From assembly GCA_015231615.1 (NCBI GenBank), contig JADGBE010000007.1:1-64000 (forward strand): a stretch of 64,000 nt of DNA, in the 5' to 3' direction. Shown here one piece after another: positions 44,147 through 53,168 of this stretch. Origin of the DNA: Desulfamplus sp. (lineage in GTDB: Bacteria > Desulfobacterota > Desulfobacteria > Desulfobacterales > Desulfobacteraceae). Numbering within the stretch: the stretch's first letter is position 1; every line of letters starts with the position of its first letter. The notes beneath the pieces are model-generated. The model was not told the DNA's origin. It was given only the letters and a program-made list of their open reading frames with translations, and searched no databases. The position numbers and the translations under genes were made by a program.

Positions 44147-45985
44147 TTATACTACCCCCCCTACTGTGCTAACAGGCAGGCAGATTGTAAATGTTGTCCC
44201 TTCCCCTACCTTGCTTGTAACCTTGATGTCTCCTCCGTGATCCTTTACAAAGCCATAACATACTGATAATCCCAACCCAACCCCTTTTACGCTGTCTGTT
44301 TTAGTTGTGAAGAACGAATCAAAAATCTTCTCTATATGTTCCTCTTTAATTCCTGTCCCTGTGTCTGAGATTATTATACTGACTTTGCTTTTATGATTTT
44401 CTGTTGTAATCTTCAAATTACCACCGTCAGGCATGGCATCCATAGCATTGGATATCATGTTGAGAAAAACCTGACGTAGCTGATCTTTTGAGGCATAAAC
44501 CATTGGAAGTTCATCTGCAAACTGATACTCAAACTTGACGCTGTTTTCTCTGAATCTTTTTTCATACAGAAGAATGATCTCATCTAAAACTATATTTATA
44601 TTGATATTTATTTTTTTCTCCTGATCTGGTTTTGAAAATGAGAGCATTTTCCTGAGCATCTCTGCAAGTCTAACTGTTTCTGAAATTGACATATCAAGAA
44701 GTTTGCGTCTTTTATTTTGGGGGGAAATCTCAGTTTTCATAAGCTCAAGTGTATTCATAATGCCAAACAGAGGGTTGTTTAGCTCGTGGGCAATCTGGGA
44801 GGTCAATCGCCCCATTGCAGCAAGTTTTTCAGACTGAAGCAATTGCTGACGGGTTTCGCTAAGTTTTCTCTCCATAGCAAGGCGTTCGCCAAGATCAACA
44901 AAACTACCAACAGACGCAAGTTCTTTGCCATCATCATCATACAAAATGGCTGCAGAAAAATTTCCTTCAGTCTCTTTGCCTTTAATATTTTTAAATGTAA
45001 TAGGATATGATTTGAGTTTCCCAACACCACCATAATCGCTGGAGCGAATTTTTTTCATAACCTGTTGTGCAAGATCGCCTGTATAAACATCTCTTATATT
45101 TTTCTTTCCTATTACATCTTTTGCACTCTCACCAAAAACCTCTTCAGCCCCTTTATTCCAGATAAGAACTTCTCCCTTCATATCTGCTGCCATTATTGCA
45201 TTTGGAGAGCAATCTATGGTTTTATCAAGAAAATCAAGAGCTTTTTTCATCTTATCTTCCATAATCTTGCGTTGGGATTGATCAACAACAATACCCTCAT
45301 ATCCAATAACATTTCCATTGTCGTCATAACGGACATGGCTTGTTAGCATCACTTGAATACTGTGACCGTCTCTTCGCCTCCATTCAACCTCATAATCTAC
45401 CACCCTGCCTGTTTTTTCTACACTCTCTATGAATTTTTTTCTATCGTCAGGTTTAAGGTAAAGATCATGAGCTATGTCCATAGTAAGGAAATTGTCCTTA
45501 TTTGTATAGCCAAGCATTTTCAAGAATGCTGAATTCACATCTATAAACTGTCCTTCTTTGCTGCTTATAAAAACTCCGCATCCTGCGTGGTCAAAGAGTC
45601 GTCTGTAGCCTTCTTCAGAAGATTTAAGCTTTGCCTGTTGCTCTTTTCTGCGGGTTATATCACGATAAAGTGACAACTTGAATCTGGTGCCATCTGGATT
45701 GGTAATTGGTAATTCAATTAGGTTAAAAGTTTTCTTCACATGATCAAGATAAACCTCACCATAGTGGGTTTCACCTTTATCAAACACCTCGTGGAACTTG
45801 CACCATGAGCATATTCCTTTCCCATTATTAATAATTTCATAGCACTTTTTTCCCACACCATCTCCGAAGATTCTGATCATGGCATCATTCATATATTCAA
45901 CGGTGTGATTCTTGTTGATGATGTAAATTCCATCATCAATGGCTTTAAGAGCTTCTACTAATCTGGAGGATTTTATGTCAGTCAT
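44147..45985 (-). CDS. soluble multi-PAS sensor histidine kinase with Cys-rich first PAS
   Basis: 612 residues without a clear membrane helix. Three PAS domains: PAS1 (about 10-115) with GKKCYE and CSWC cysteines (48, 59, 62), PAS2 (about 125-240) and PAS3 (about 250-370). Then the H box SQIAHELNNPLFGIMNTLEL, and HATPase with DTGTGI and GVGLGLSVCYG. It is a cytoplasmic kinase able to sense redox or metal state through PAS1. The kinase at 56309-57484 carries a related Cys-PAS. It lies just downstream, on the same strand, of the MetF/Hdr cluster. Confidence 0.9.
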   Translation of the reverse strand: MTDIKSSRLVEALKAIDDGIYIINKNHTVEYMNDAMIRIFGDGVGKKCYEIINNGKGICSWCKFHEVFDKGETHYGEVYLDHVKKTFNLIELPITNPDGTRFKLSLYRDITRRKEQQAKLKSSEEGYRRLFDHAGCGVFISSKEGQFIDVNSAFLKMLGYTNKDNFLTMDIAHDLYLKPDDRKKFIESVEKTGRVVDYEVEWRRRDGHSIQVMLTSHVRYDDNGNVIGYEGIVVDQSQRKIMEDKMKKALDFLDKTIDCSPNAIMAADMKGEVLIWNKGAEEVFGESAKDVIGKKNIRDVYTGDLAQQVMKKIRSSDYGGVGKLKSYPITFKNIKGKETEGNFSAAILYDDDGKELASVGSFVDLGERLAMERKLSETRQQLLQSEKLAAMGRLTSQIAHELNNPLFGIMNTLELMKTEISPQNKRRKLLDMSISETVRLAEMLRKMLSFSKPDQEKKINININIVLDEIILLYEKRFRENSVKFEYQFADELPMVYASKDQLRQVFLNMISNAMDAMPDGGNLKITTENHKSKVSIIISDTGTGIKEEHIEKIFDSFFTTKTDSVKGVGLGLSVCYGFVKDHGGDIKVTSKVGEGTTFTICLPVSTVGGVV

Positions 45986-46092
45986 GGCGGGGTTCTCCTT
46001 ATTTTTCTATTCTTTTATTTATCTTTTTGAATCCATCGATAATTGAAGTTATCTATACTCTAAGCGGGTGTGAATTGGCCTTTTGTATTTAA

Positions 46093-46120
46093 GTAGAGAC
46101 GCACGGCCGTGCGTCTCTAC
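46093..46120. repeat. GTAGAGACG-family palindrome, copy 6
   Basis: A 28-bp perfect palindrome with the CACGGCCGTG core between the PAS kinase and the metF gene. Confidence 0.9.
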
Positions 46121-46154
46121 AGTTTAGGCGAACTCAAATTATGATATTAGTATA

Positions 46155-47123
46155 TCAAACCACAGGTCTTGGCAGCACTTTTGCCCGCTCTGCAATTTCT
46201 GGCACCATGTGTTCCCACTCAATAGCCATTAAATGCACACCAGCAACCCCCTTCATCTCTTTAAACTCCTCAATCTGTTCAAGGGCAAATTTAATTCCCT
46301 CTTCTGCCTGTTTCCCTTTTTCAGCTCCTTTTAGCCTGTTTATTAAAGATTCAGGCACATCCATACCCGGCACATTTTTGCCCATAAAAGATGCCATTCT
46401 TGCACTCTTCATTGGAGTTACACCAGCAAGAATATAGCATTTTTCATGCAACCCCATATCAACAACCTGTTTCATAAATGTTCTGAATTTATCCATGTTG
46501 TAGATGCACTGGGTTTGGATAAAATCTGCTCCTGCTGCAATCTTGTTGGCAAGCCTGTAAACCCTGTATTCAAAAGGATCTGCAAACGGATTACAAGCCG
46601 CCCCAACAAAAAGTTTCGGGGCAACATCAATCTTTTCACCATTTAAAAATTCTTCCTTGTCCCGCATGGTGGTTACAAGGTTTATAAGCTGCATGGAGTC
46701 AATATCATGGACATTTTTGGCTTCTGGGTGGTTTCCAAAAGATTGATGATCTCCAGAAAGGCATAACATGTTGCGGATACCTAAAGCATAAGCCCCGAGA
46801 ATATCGCTTGTTATTGCAAGACGGTTTCTATCACGGCAGACCATCTGGAAATTTGGCTCAAGTCCATGATCAATCATCAAGTGTGATGCAGCAAGGCTTG
46901 ACATTCTTACCACTGCGGTCTGGTTATCGGTCATGTTGACAGCATCAACATTTCCTTTTAAATGCTGGAATTTTTCCACAAGATGGGCAACATTAGCCCC
47001 TTTTGGTGGTCCGCACTCTCCTGTAAATGCAAAATGTCCAGCTTTTAAGACTTTTTCAAGATTGCTTCCAGACTTAAAATTGTTGTCTGATTTGATATTA
47101 TTTTCTGAGTTGGTTTCACTCAT
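46155..47123 (-). CDS. metF: methylene-tetrahydrofolate reductase MetF (Wood-Ljungdahl cluster)
   Basis: 322 residues. MetF TIM barrel with GECGPPKGANVAHLVEKF near the N terminus, VVRMSSLAASHLMIDHG, MVCRDRNRLAITSDILGAYALG, LCLSGDHQ, FIQTQCIYNMDKFRTFM and AGVTPMKSARMASFMG. It interconverts methylene-THF and methyl-THF. Directly downstream of metV, in the order of the Moorella metVF pair. In a complete-oxidising sulfate reducer it would run in the oxidative direction during acetate use. The 35-bp gap to metV indicates one operon. Confidence 0.9.
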   Translation of the reverse strand: MSETNSENNIKSDNNFKSGSNLEKVLKAGHFAFTGECGPPKGANVAHLVEKFQHLKGNVDAVNMTDNQTAVVRMSSLAASHLMIDHGLEPNFQMVCRDRNRLAITSDILGAYALGIRNMLCLSGDHQSFGNHPEAKNVHDIDSMQLINLVTTMRDKEEFLNGEKIDVAPKLFVGAACNPFADPFEYRVYRLANKIAAGADFIQTQCIYNMDKFRTFMKQVVDMGLHEKCYILAGVTPMKSARMASFMGKNVPGMDVPESLINRLKGAEKGKQAEEGIKFALEQIEEFKEMKGVAGVHLMAIEWEHMVPEIAERAKVLPRPVV

Positions 47124-47158
47124 GGTTAAATCTCCTTATATCAATTGCCAATGATCAA

Positions 47159-47827
47159 TCATTTGGTTAGCTCTTCTCTAATGCTTCTTCTTGGTCCGCC
47201 GTCTCTTGCTGTTCTCCAATCTTTTACAGGTCTGACTTTAAGAAGGTCATTCAGTCTGCCTTGTTCCATCTTTTTGGATACAATAGAGTCCCATATACAG
47301 ATGGTCTCTTTTGTGATTTCGCATTTACCTTTTGATGATCCTCCGCATGGTCCATGAAGAAGGCTTTTAGCACAACGGGCAACTGGGCATAGTCCGTCAA
47401 AATCGTGGATAATACATGTTCCGCAACCTGCACAACGCTCTTCCCAAATTCCATGCGAAACAGCTCCTCCAAAAAAGGTTGTATTGACTGCTGGATAGAA
47501 TTTCTGTTCTTTGTATGCTTCAGATAAAAATTGAGGTCCAACTCCACAAGCCATTGAGACCACAGCTTCATAGCTGCCAACACTATCTTTTATTTGAGCC
47601 ACATATTCATTGTCGCACTGACGTTCAATTACTTTGGTCTCAATGGTTATCTCATTTTCCTCTTTCTGTCTTGCAATTCTCAAGGCAGAGGCAAGAATCT
47701 CAACCTCTTTGACGCCTCCTACATTGCAGACTGTAACACAGCCCTTACAACCCAAAATAAGTATGTTTTTGTAATCTTTGACCATGCTTAATATTTCTTC
47801 AAGAGATTTCCGATCTGCTACTATCAT
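47159..47827 (-). CDS. metV: MetV, Fe-S/zinc partner subunit of methylene-THF reductase
   Basis: 222 residues. N-terminal cysteines in LGCKGCVTVCNVGG (about 25-38), then the MetF-partner domain: SMACGVGPQFLSE, ERCAGCGTCIIHDFDGLCPVARCAKSLLHGPCGG and GKCEI. This is the MetV family (methylene-THF reductase C-terminal catalytic-domain-containing), which binds Fe-S and zinc and transfers electrons between MetF and Hdr-type partners in acetogens. Immediately upstream of metF. The gap to MvhD holds a three-hairpin repeat. Confidence 0.88.
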   Translation of the reverse strand: MIVADRKSLEEILSMVKDYKNILILGCKGCVTVCNVGGVKEVEILASALRIARQKEENEITIETKVIERQCDNEYVAQIKDSVGSYEAVVSMACGVGPQFLSEAYKEQKFYPAVNTTFFGGAVSHGIWEERCAGCGTCIIHDFDGLCPVARCAKSLLHGPCGGSSKGKCEITKETICIWDSIVSKKMEQGRLNDLLKVRPVKDWRTARDGGPRRSIREELTK

Positions 47828-47859
47828 TTTTCACCTCTTATAATTTTATAGATTAAAAA

Positions 47860-47953
47860 TCGCCCTGAGCTAAAGCTCTGGGCTAATTCTTATCCAAGCC
47901 CACTTAAGTGGGCTTTTTTTATGAGTTAGCCGAGGGCTTTAGCCCCACGGCGA
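47860..47953. repeat. three-hairpin dispersed element, copy 1
   Basis: TCGCCCTGAGCTAAAGCTC..., AAGCCCACTTAAGTGGGCTT and GCCGAGGGCTTTAGCCCC...GGCGA form three successive hairpins. The reverse complement of 61081-61167 has the same order. It lies between mvhD and metV in the operon and a partial copy lies at 48464-48490. Confidence 0.8.
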
Positions 47954-48007
47954 CAAAATTCTAAAAAAATATTTTTCCCAATTTAATTATTGGACTTATC
48001 TGAAAAA

Positions 48008-48439
48008 TTATTGATCAGCCGCTTTTTTCTTTTTTACAGGTGTCGGTCCAAGAGCTTTTATTTTTTCGTCCATTTCGCGGGCAATCTCTGCAAACCTTAG
48101 CCCCATTGCAGATGAGAGGTTGAACATCTCAACCCTTTCAGGTTCAATACCAATCTCCTGCAAAACCTTTTTCACATAGTTCACTTTCTTTCTGGTCTTT
48201 ATATTTCCTGTCAAATAGTGGCACTCACCCTCAAGGCAGCCTGCCACATATACACCGTCTGCCCCGTTTTCAATGGCATTCAACAGATGCAAAATATCCA
48301 CTCTGCCAGTGCATGGCACCTGAATCACCTTTATATTTGAAGGGTAGGAAAGCCTCATGGAACCTGCCAGGTCCCCAGCCGCATAAGCTCAATATTGACA
48401 GCAAAAGGCGATAATCATTGGTTCAAAAGAGGTCGTCAT
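48008..48439 (-). CDS. mvhD: MvhD-type hydrogenase/Hdr delta subunit, selenoprotein (Sec17, in-frame TGA)
   Basis: 143 residues if TGA at 48389-48391 is read as selenocysteine. The ATG at 48439 has GGAGGAAG eight bases upstream. The N terminus MTTSFEPMIIAFCCQY-Sec-AYAAGDLAG aligns with the MvhD motif F-x-C-x-x-C-x-Y-x-x-A-D-L-A-G, so Sec replaces the second Cys of the [2Fe-2S] ligands. After it come VPCTGRVDILHLL and GCLEGECHY, also family motifs. A downstream-only start at 48358 would delete the conserved N terminus. MvhD passes electrons to HdrA. A SECIS-like hairpin lies at 48359-48375. Sec-containing homologues (VhuD) are known in methanogens. Confidence 0.87.
48359..48375 (-). promoter_or_regulatory. 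SECIS-like hairpin of the mvhD gene
   Basis: It starts 13 nt after the TGA. A 7-bp stem GGGACCU / AGGUUCC (one G-U) closes a GGC loop. The top CCU-GGC-AGG matches the top of the second gene's hairpin at 53719-53737. Distance and size fit bacterial SECIS elements, which SelB reads just 3-prime of the UGA. Confidence 0.7.
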
Positions 48440-48463
48440 TTATTTCTTCCTCCATATTTATTT

Positions 48464-48490
48464 TTGACACCCTAAGCTAAAGCTATGGGA
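48464..48490. repeat. partial copy of the three-hairpin element
   Basis: ACCCTAAGCTAAAGCTATGGG matches one arm pair of the elements at 47860 and 61081. It lies in the 64-bp gap between hdrA and mvhD. Confidence 0.6.
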
Positions 48491-48503
48491 TAATTAAAAT
48501 TCA

Positions 48504-51500
48504 TCATGCAGCATTAAACAAGGCATCAGTTTTTGCCATTATCTGGTCATCGGTAAAATGGTTGAGCTTTATTGCCTTGCCCGGACACTCTGATACGCAA
48601 AGACCGCATCCATGACACTCACTTGCATCAATCACGGCATAGCCGTCCTGATGAATATATGGAATTTCGTAAGGACAGGTTCTAACACAGGTAAGACAGA
48701 CCGCGCACTTTTCAGCTTCAACAACAGCAACAACTCCTCCGACCATTATTGAATCGCGAGAGACAATTCTCATTGCCCTTGATGCTGATGCCTTTGCTTG
48801 GGCAATACACTCTTCAAGAGGTTTGGGATAGTGGGCAAGACCCGCCACAAAAAGACCGTCCGAAGCAAAATCAACGGGTCTTAGCTTTGCATGAGCCTCC
48901 ACAAGAAAGCCTTCTGCATTTACAGGAATCTTAAAAGCCTCAAACAGATGTTTATTTGCATTTGGCACAATACCTGATGCAAGGACAAGAATATCAGGAT
49001 TTATCTTTACCGGCATTCTTAAAACATGGTCAATGACCGTAATTTCAAGATTGCCGTATCTATCTTTGTCATAGCTGTAAGTGTCGCCTTCTGTTCCTTG
49101 CGGCATTACAGCCTTGACTTGCGGCAGATTCTCAAGGTCATACCTGATAAAGATAATACCTTTTTGGCGTGCTTCTTGATAGAGGTCTTCTCTAAATCCA
49201 TAGGAGCGGATATCGCGATAGAGGATATAAACTCTTGCCCCGGGTCTTCTGTTTTTCACCTCAATTGCACTCTTAAGGCTGTGGGTGCAGCAGATTTTAC
49301 TGCAATAGGGTTTGTCGCTGTTTCTTGATCCTACGCATTGTATAAACGCAATTGTCTTTGCCTTTGAAACTCTTTTATCTGCGTGTTCAAGAACATCATC
49401 CATCTCTAAATGTGTTAATACATTGGGGTGTTCTCCATAGAGATATTGAGTTGGTTTATCCTCTTTTCCACCTGTTGCAATTATTGAGGCACCATGCTCA
49501 ATGGTTGTGAGTGTTGAAGATGACAAAGTTGTGATGAAATTTCCAAGACTTCCTGTGGTAGTTTTCACCTCTGTATTAAGATGAAGCTCAATATTTGGAT
49601 TTCTACTAACCCTTGTAACCAGCTCATTAAGCCACGGTTGGATAGTCTCACCTTGCCACGTTGCTCTCAAGTGTTTTGCATTGCCTCCAAGCTCTTCACC
49701 CTTCTCCACAAGAATTGCCTTAAAACCCTGTTCAGCAACGCTTAAAGCTGCCTCCATGCCTGACACTCCGCCGCCTATTACAAGAACTGATTTTTTAATG
49801 GCAAGTTTTACCTGATGGAGAGGCTCAACATGGGCAGCTTTTGCAACAGCCATACGAACAAGCTCTTTTGCCTTTTGGGTTGCTTTTTCTGGGCTGTTCA
49901 TGTGAACCCAAGTATTTTGATCCCTTATATTTGCCATTTCAAAGAGATATTTATTAAGCCCTGCTTCTCTTATTGTCTCCTGAAATAGAGGTTCATGGGT
50001 TCTTGGAGAGCAAGAAGCCACAACCACTCGGTTTATATCCTTTCCAACTATAACCTTTTTTATGTGATCCTGAGAATCTTGCGAACAGGTAAAAAGATTA
50101 TCCTCAACATGAACTACATAAGGCAAGGTGGCGGCATAGTCCCGAACTGCTGGAACATCTGCAACTCCACCGATATTTATTCCACAGTTGCAGACAAAGA
50201 CTCCAATACGAGGTGACATACCAGAAAAATCTCGCTCTGGCGGTAGTTCTTTTGTTCTGGTTAAGCTCCACCTTGCACCTGCAAGTGTTTGGGCAGCCAT
50301 AGCTGCCGCAGCAGATGCCTCCATAACTGACATTGGAATATCTTTTGGCTCTTGGAATGCTCCGCAGACATAAACTCCATCTCTTGTTGTGCTTACAGGA
50401 GAGAGATTGGAGGTTTTTGCAAATTGATGGCGATTAAGTTCAATTCCCATAGTTTTGGCAAGTTCAACTGCGTCAGAACATGGTGCAAGACCTATTGAAA
50501 GCACAACCATATCAAAAATCTCTTCAGCGGTTGAGCCAGATTCTGTAGCATAAACAAGACGCAATCTGTCATCTTTCATGGGAAAGATTGAGTGAATTCT
50601 TGATCGGACAAATCTTACACCGCTCTCATCTTCTGCCCGTATATTGTATTTATCAAACTCCTTTCCATGGGTTCTCATATCCATAAAAAAGATGGCAGTA
50701 TCTAAATCATTATCGCTATGCTCTTTTGCAATAACTGCCTGTTTGTTGGCATACATGCAGCAGACACCTGAGCAGTAGCTGTGTCCGCCCCTGTTTATAT
50801 CTCTTGAGCCTACACATTGCAGCCATGCTATTTTTTTGGGTTCTGTCTCATCTGATGGTCTAACAAGATGCCCTCTATATGGACCTGACGCAGATAGCAG
50901 ACGCTCAAATTCAATACTTGTAACAATATTGGGGTTAGAACCATACCCGTAAGTCTCATACACAGAAGGGTTAAATGGTGTAAATCCCGGAGAGAGAATT
51001 ACTGCCCCGACTTCAATTTCGTGAGTTTTACGAGTCATTGAGTGGTCAACAGCATTGGCAAGACAGGCATCAACACAAGCCATACATTCAGAACAATATC
51101 CGCAATTCAGACAACGATCCGCCTCTTTTTGCCCTTCCTGCTCATCAAGCCCAAGCTCAACCTCATTGAAATTACCTTGTCTTTGATCTAAGTGAATTTC
51201 CCGAACTTTTGCCCGCTCGGCTTTGGGGATATTTTCGGAGATGGGTGTATAGTCAGATGTTTTATAAGAGAGATTATCAGAAGTTTTCTCCTCTATTGCA
51301 GCAATTCTGTCTCCCCTGCCAAGGGTCATATCTTCACCCTTTAGATACCTTGCAATAGATTCGGCAGCTTCCATGCCAGCAGCAATTGCAGAAATGGCAA
51401 CCCCGGGACCAGTTTGGAGATCACCGCCTGCAAAAACTCCCTTTCTACCTGTTTCAAAGGTGGTTGAGTTCACATCAACAGTTGCCCATTTTGTGATTTT

Positions 51501-53168
51501 GATCTCACCACTCTCTTTGGTTTTATCCCCTCTCTTGCTGCTTTGGTCAACTGTGCTGTTTTGTTCAGCAGCATAAAGTTCCTTAATTCCAGAGACATCG
51601 GGCTGCTGACCGATTGCACAGATGAGTTGGTCAATCTCGATATCGTATTCGCTTCCAGGAATAGGAATTGGTCGCCGTCTTCCAGAAGAGTCAGGTTCAC
51701 CCAGCTCCATTTTTATACAACGAACTGCTGATAATTTACCCTTCTGTGTTCCTGAACCATCAATACTTGTTCCAATTGCCTGTTGAGGTGCTGACAGATA
51801 GATTATCTCAACTCCTTCATGTTCAGCTGCGAAAATTTCCTCTTCCCATGCCGGCATCTCTTTGCGTGTTCTGCGATAGATTATAGTTACTTTTTCAGCC
51901 CCAAGACGCACAGCACTTCTTGCGACATCAATTGCCACATTACCGCCGCCGATAATTGCAACTCTTTTTCCTGTTTTTGTGTTGCCTGTAAGATTTAACT
52001 CTCTTAGATAATCAACACCTTGTCTAACTCCTTCAAGGTGATCACCTGGGATCGCAATATCAATACCCTTGTGTGCCCCCATGCCGAGAAAAATAGCATC
52101 AAAGCCATCTGCAAGCAGGGAGTCAATTGTCATGCACTCCCTCTGTTTATTGCTCTCGTTTTGTTTATTATATTTTTCAGATTCACTGTTCGTAAGCGAT
52201 TTGTTGATTCCAAGGGGACTATTTAACTTTATCTCAACGCCAAGGTTAGTGATAACTTCAATATCACGGTCAAGAACTTCAGGAGGGAGGCGATGGTCAG
52301 GAATTCCAACTCGAAGCATTCCACCAGCTTTGGGTAAGGCTTCAAATATGGTTGATTTTATTCCCTTTTTGGCAAGATGATATGCAGCAGAGAGTCCCGC
52401 AGGACCTGAACCTATTATAGCAACTTTTTTTCCAGTTAAAGGCTCGCACTTAATCTCAATTTGCCTTGCATCAAATTTATCTGCTGCAAGACGTTTTAGG
52501 TCTCTTATTGCAATTGGCTGATCAACTTCACGTCTGCGGCAGCCGTTTTCGCACTCATGCGGACAAATTCGTCCTAAAACTCCAGGTAGAGGCAACTGCT
52601 CCATTATAATCTCAAGAGCCTCTTTATATTTGCCTTTTTTAACCATCTGGACATAGCCCTGAACATTTAATCCAGCAGGGCAGGTGAGTTTACAGGGGGG
52701 CCGGTCGCCTTTTTCAATTGTATATGCACTCGGCATTGCTTGGGGATAAAGTTTAAATGCAGCTTTACGATCTCCTAAACCTTCATCAAATTGATTTGGT
52801 AGTTCAACAGGGCATACACTTGAACACTCTCCGCAGGCTGTGCATTTTTCAGTATCTATGAATCTTGGCTCTTCAAGAAGTTTTACTTTAAAATTGCCAG
52901 CAGTGCCGCTAACTTCTTGAACACGGGTTTTATTTAAAAGTTCAATGTTGAGGTGTCTTCCTGCTTCCACAAGTTTTGGAGAGATAATGCACATGGAGCA
53001 GTCATTAGTTGGAAAAGTCTTGTCAAGTTTTGCCATTACACCGCCAATTGCGGAGTTAGTATCAGCAAGATAGACAAGATAACCTGAGTCTGCAAGGTCA
53101 AGAGATGCTTGAATCCCAGCAATACCAGCACCAACAACCAGCACAGAACCATTATTTTGTTGGGTCAT
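48504..53168 (-). CDS. hdrA: giant HdrA-GltD-HdrA fusion flavoprotein
   Basis: 1554 residues. N-terminal HdrA segment with FAD GAGIAGIQASLDLADSGY, NDCSMCIISPKL and ferredoxin CTACGECSSVCP. A GltD-like NAD(P)H-dependent module follows (about 150-640: CKLTCPAGLNVQGYVQ, GSGPAGLSAAYHLAKKG, GGGNVAIDVARSAVRLG). Then a Cys cluster CLNCGYCSECMACVDAC, CVGSRDINRGGHSYCSGVCC, a second HdrA core (GVFVCNCGINIGG, GGGVSGMEAALSVAEQGF, CVGSRNSDKPYCSKICC) and C-terminal CAVCLTCVRTCP / CHGCGLCVSECP. It would bifurcate electrons between NAD(P)H, ferredoxin and HdrCB. Overlaps the HdrCB stop by 4 bp. Confidence 0.9.
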   Translation of the reverse strand: MTQQNNGSVLVVGAGIAGIQASLDLADSGYLVYLADTNSAIGGVMAKLDKTFPTNDCSMCIISPKLVEAGRHLNIELLNKTRVQEVSGTAGNFKVKLLEEPRFIDTEKCTACGECSSVCPVELPNQFDEGLGDRKAAFKLYPQAMPSAYTIEKGDRPPCKLTCPAGLNVQGYVQMVKKGKYKEALEIIMEQLPLPGVLGRICPHECENGCRRREVDQPIAIRDLKRLAADKFDARQIEIKCEPLTGKKVAIIGSGPAGLSAAYHLAKKGIKSTIFEALPKAGGMLRVGIPDHRLPPEVLDRDIEVITNLGVEIKLNSPLGINKSLTNSESEKYNKQNESNKQRECMTIDSLLADGFDAIFLGMGAHKGIDIAIPGDHLEGVRQGVDYLRELNLTGNTKTGKRVAIIGGGNVAIDVARSAVRLGAEKVTIIYRRTRKEMPAWEEEIFAAEHEGVEIIYLSAPQQAIGTSIDGSGTQKGKLSAVRCIKMELGEPDSSGRRRPIPIPGSEYDIEIDQLICAIGQQPDVSGIKELYAAEQNSTVDQSSKRGDKTKESGEIKITKWATVDVNSTTFETGRKGVFAGGDLQTGPGVAISAIAAGMEAAESIARYLKGEDMTLGRGDRIAAIEEKTSDNLSYKTSDYTPISENIPKAERAKVREIHLDQRQGNFNEVELGLDEQEGQKEADRCLNCGYCSECMACVDACLANAVDHSMTRKTHEIEVGAVILSPGFTPFNPSVYETYGYGSNPNIVTSIEFERLLSASGPYRGHLVRPSDETEPKKIAWLQCVGSRDINRGGHSYCSGVCCMYANKQAVIAKEHSDNDLDTAIFFMDMRTHGKEFDKYNIRAEDESGVRFVRSRIHSIFPMKDDRLRLVYATESGSTAEEIFDMVVLSIGLAPCSDAVELAKTMGIELNRHQFAKTSNLSPVSTTRDGVYVCGAFQEPKDIPMSVMEASAAAAMAAQTLAGARWSLTRTKELPPERDFSGMSPRIGVFVCNCGINIGGVADVPAVRDYAATLPYVVHVEDNLFTCSQDSQDHIKKVIVGKDINRVVVASCSPRTHEPLFQETIREAGLNKYLFEMANIRDQNTWVHMNSPEKATQKAKELVRMAVAKAAHVEPLHQVKLAIKKSVLVIGGGVSGMEAALSVAEQGFKAILVEKGEELGGNAKHLRATWQGETIQPWLNELVTRVSRNPNIELHLNTEVKTTTGSLGNFITTLSSSTLTTIEHGASIIATGGKEDKPTQYLYGEHPNVLTHLEMDDVLEHADKRVSKAKTIAFIQCVGSRNSDKPYCSKICCTHSLKSAIEVKNRRPGARVYILYRDIRSYGFREDLYQEARQKGIIFIRYDLENLPQVKAVMPQGTEGDTYSYDKDRYGNLEITVIDHVLRMPVKINPDILVLASGIVPNANKHLFEAFKIPVNAEGFLVEAHAKLRPVDFASDGLFVAGLAHYPKPLEECIAQAKASASRAMRIVSRDSIMVGGVVAVVEAEKCAVCLTCVRTCPYEIPYIHQDGYAVIDASECHGCGLCVSECPGKAIKLNHFTDDQIMAKTDALFNAA

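Noticed and set aside
1116-46120. GTAGAGACG palindromes as a CRISPR array
   Set aside because: Copies are kilobases apart, without regular spacers or cas genes.
48008-48358. A shorter MvhD starting at the ATG at 48358
   Set aside because: It would lose the conserved cluster-binding N terminus, which is present upstream in the same frame with a strong ribosome site; a Sec codon explains the TGA.
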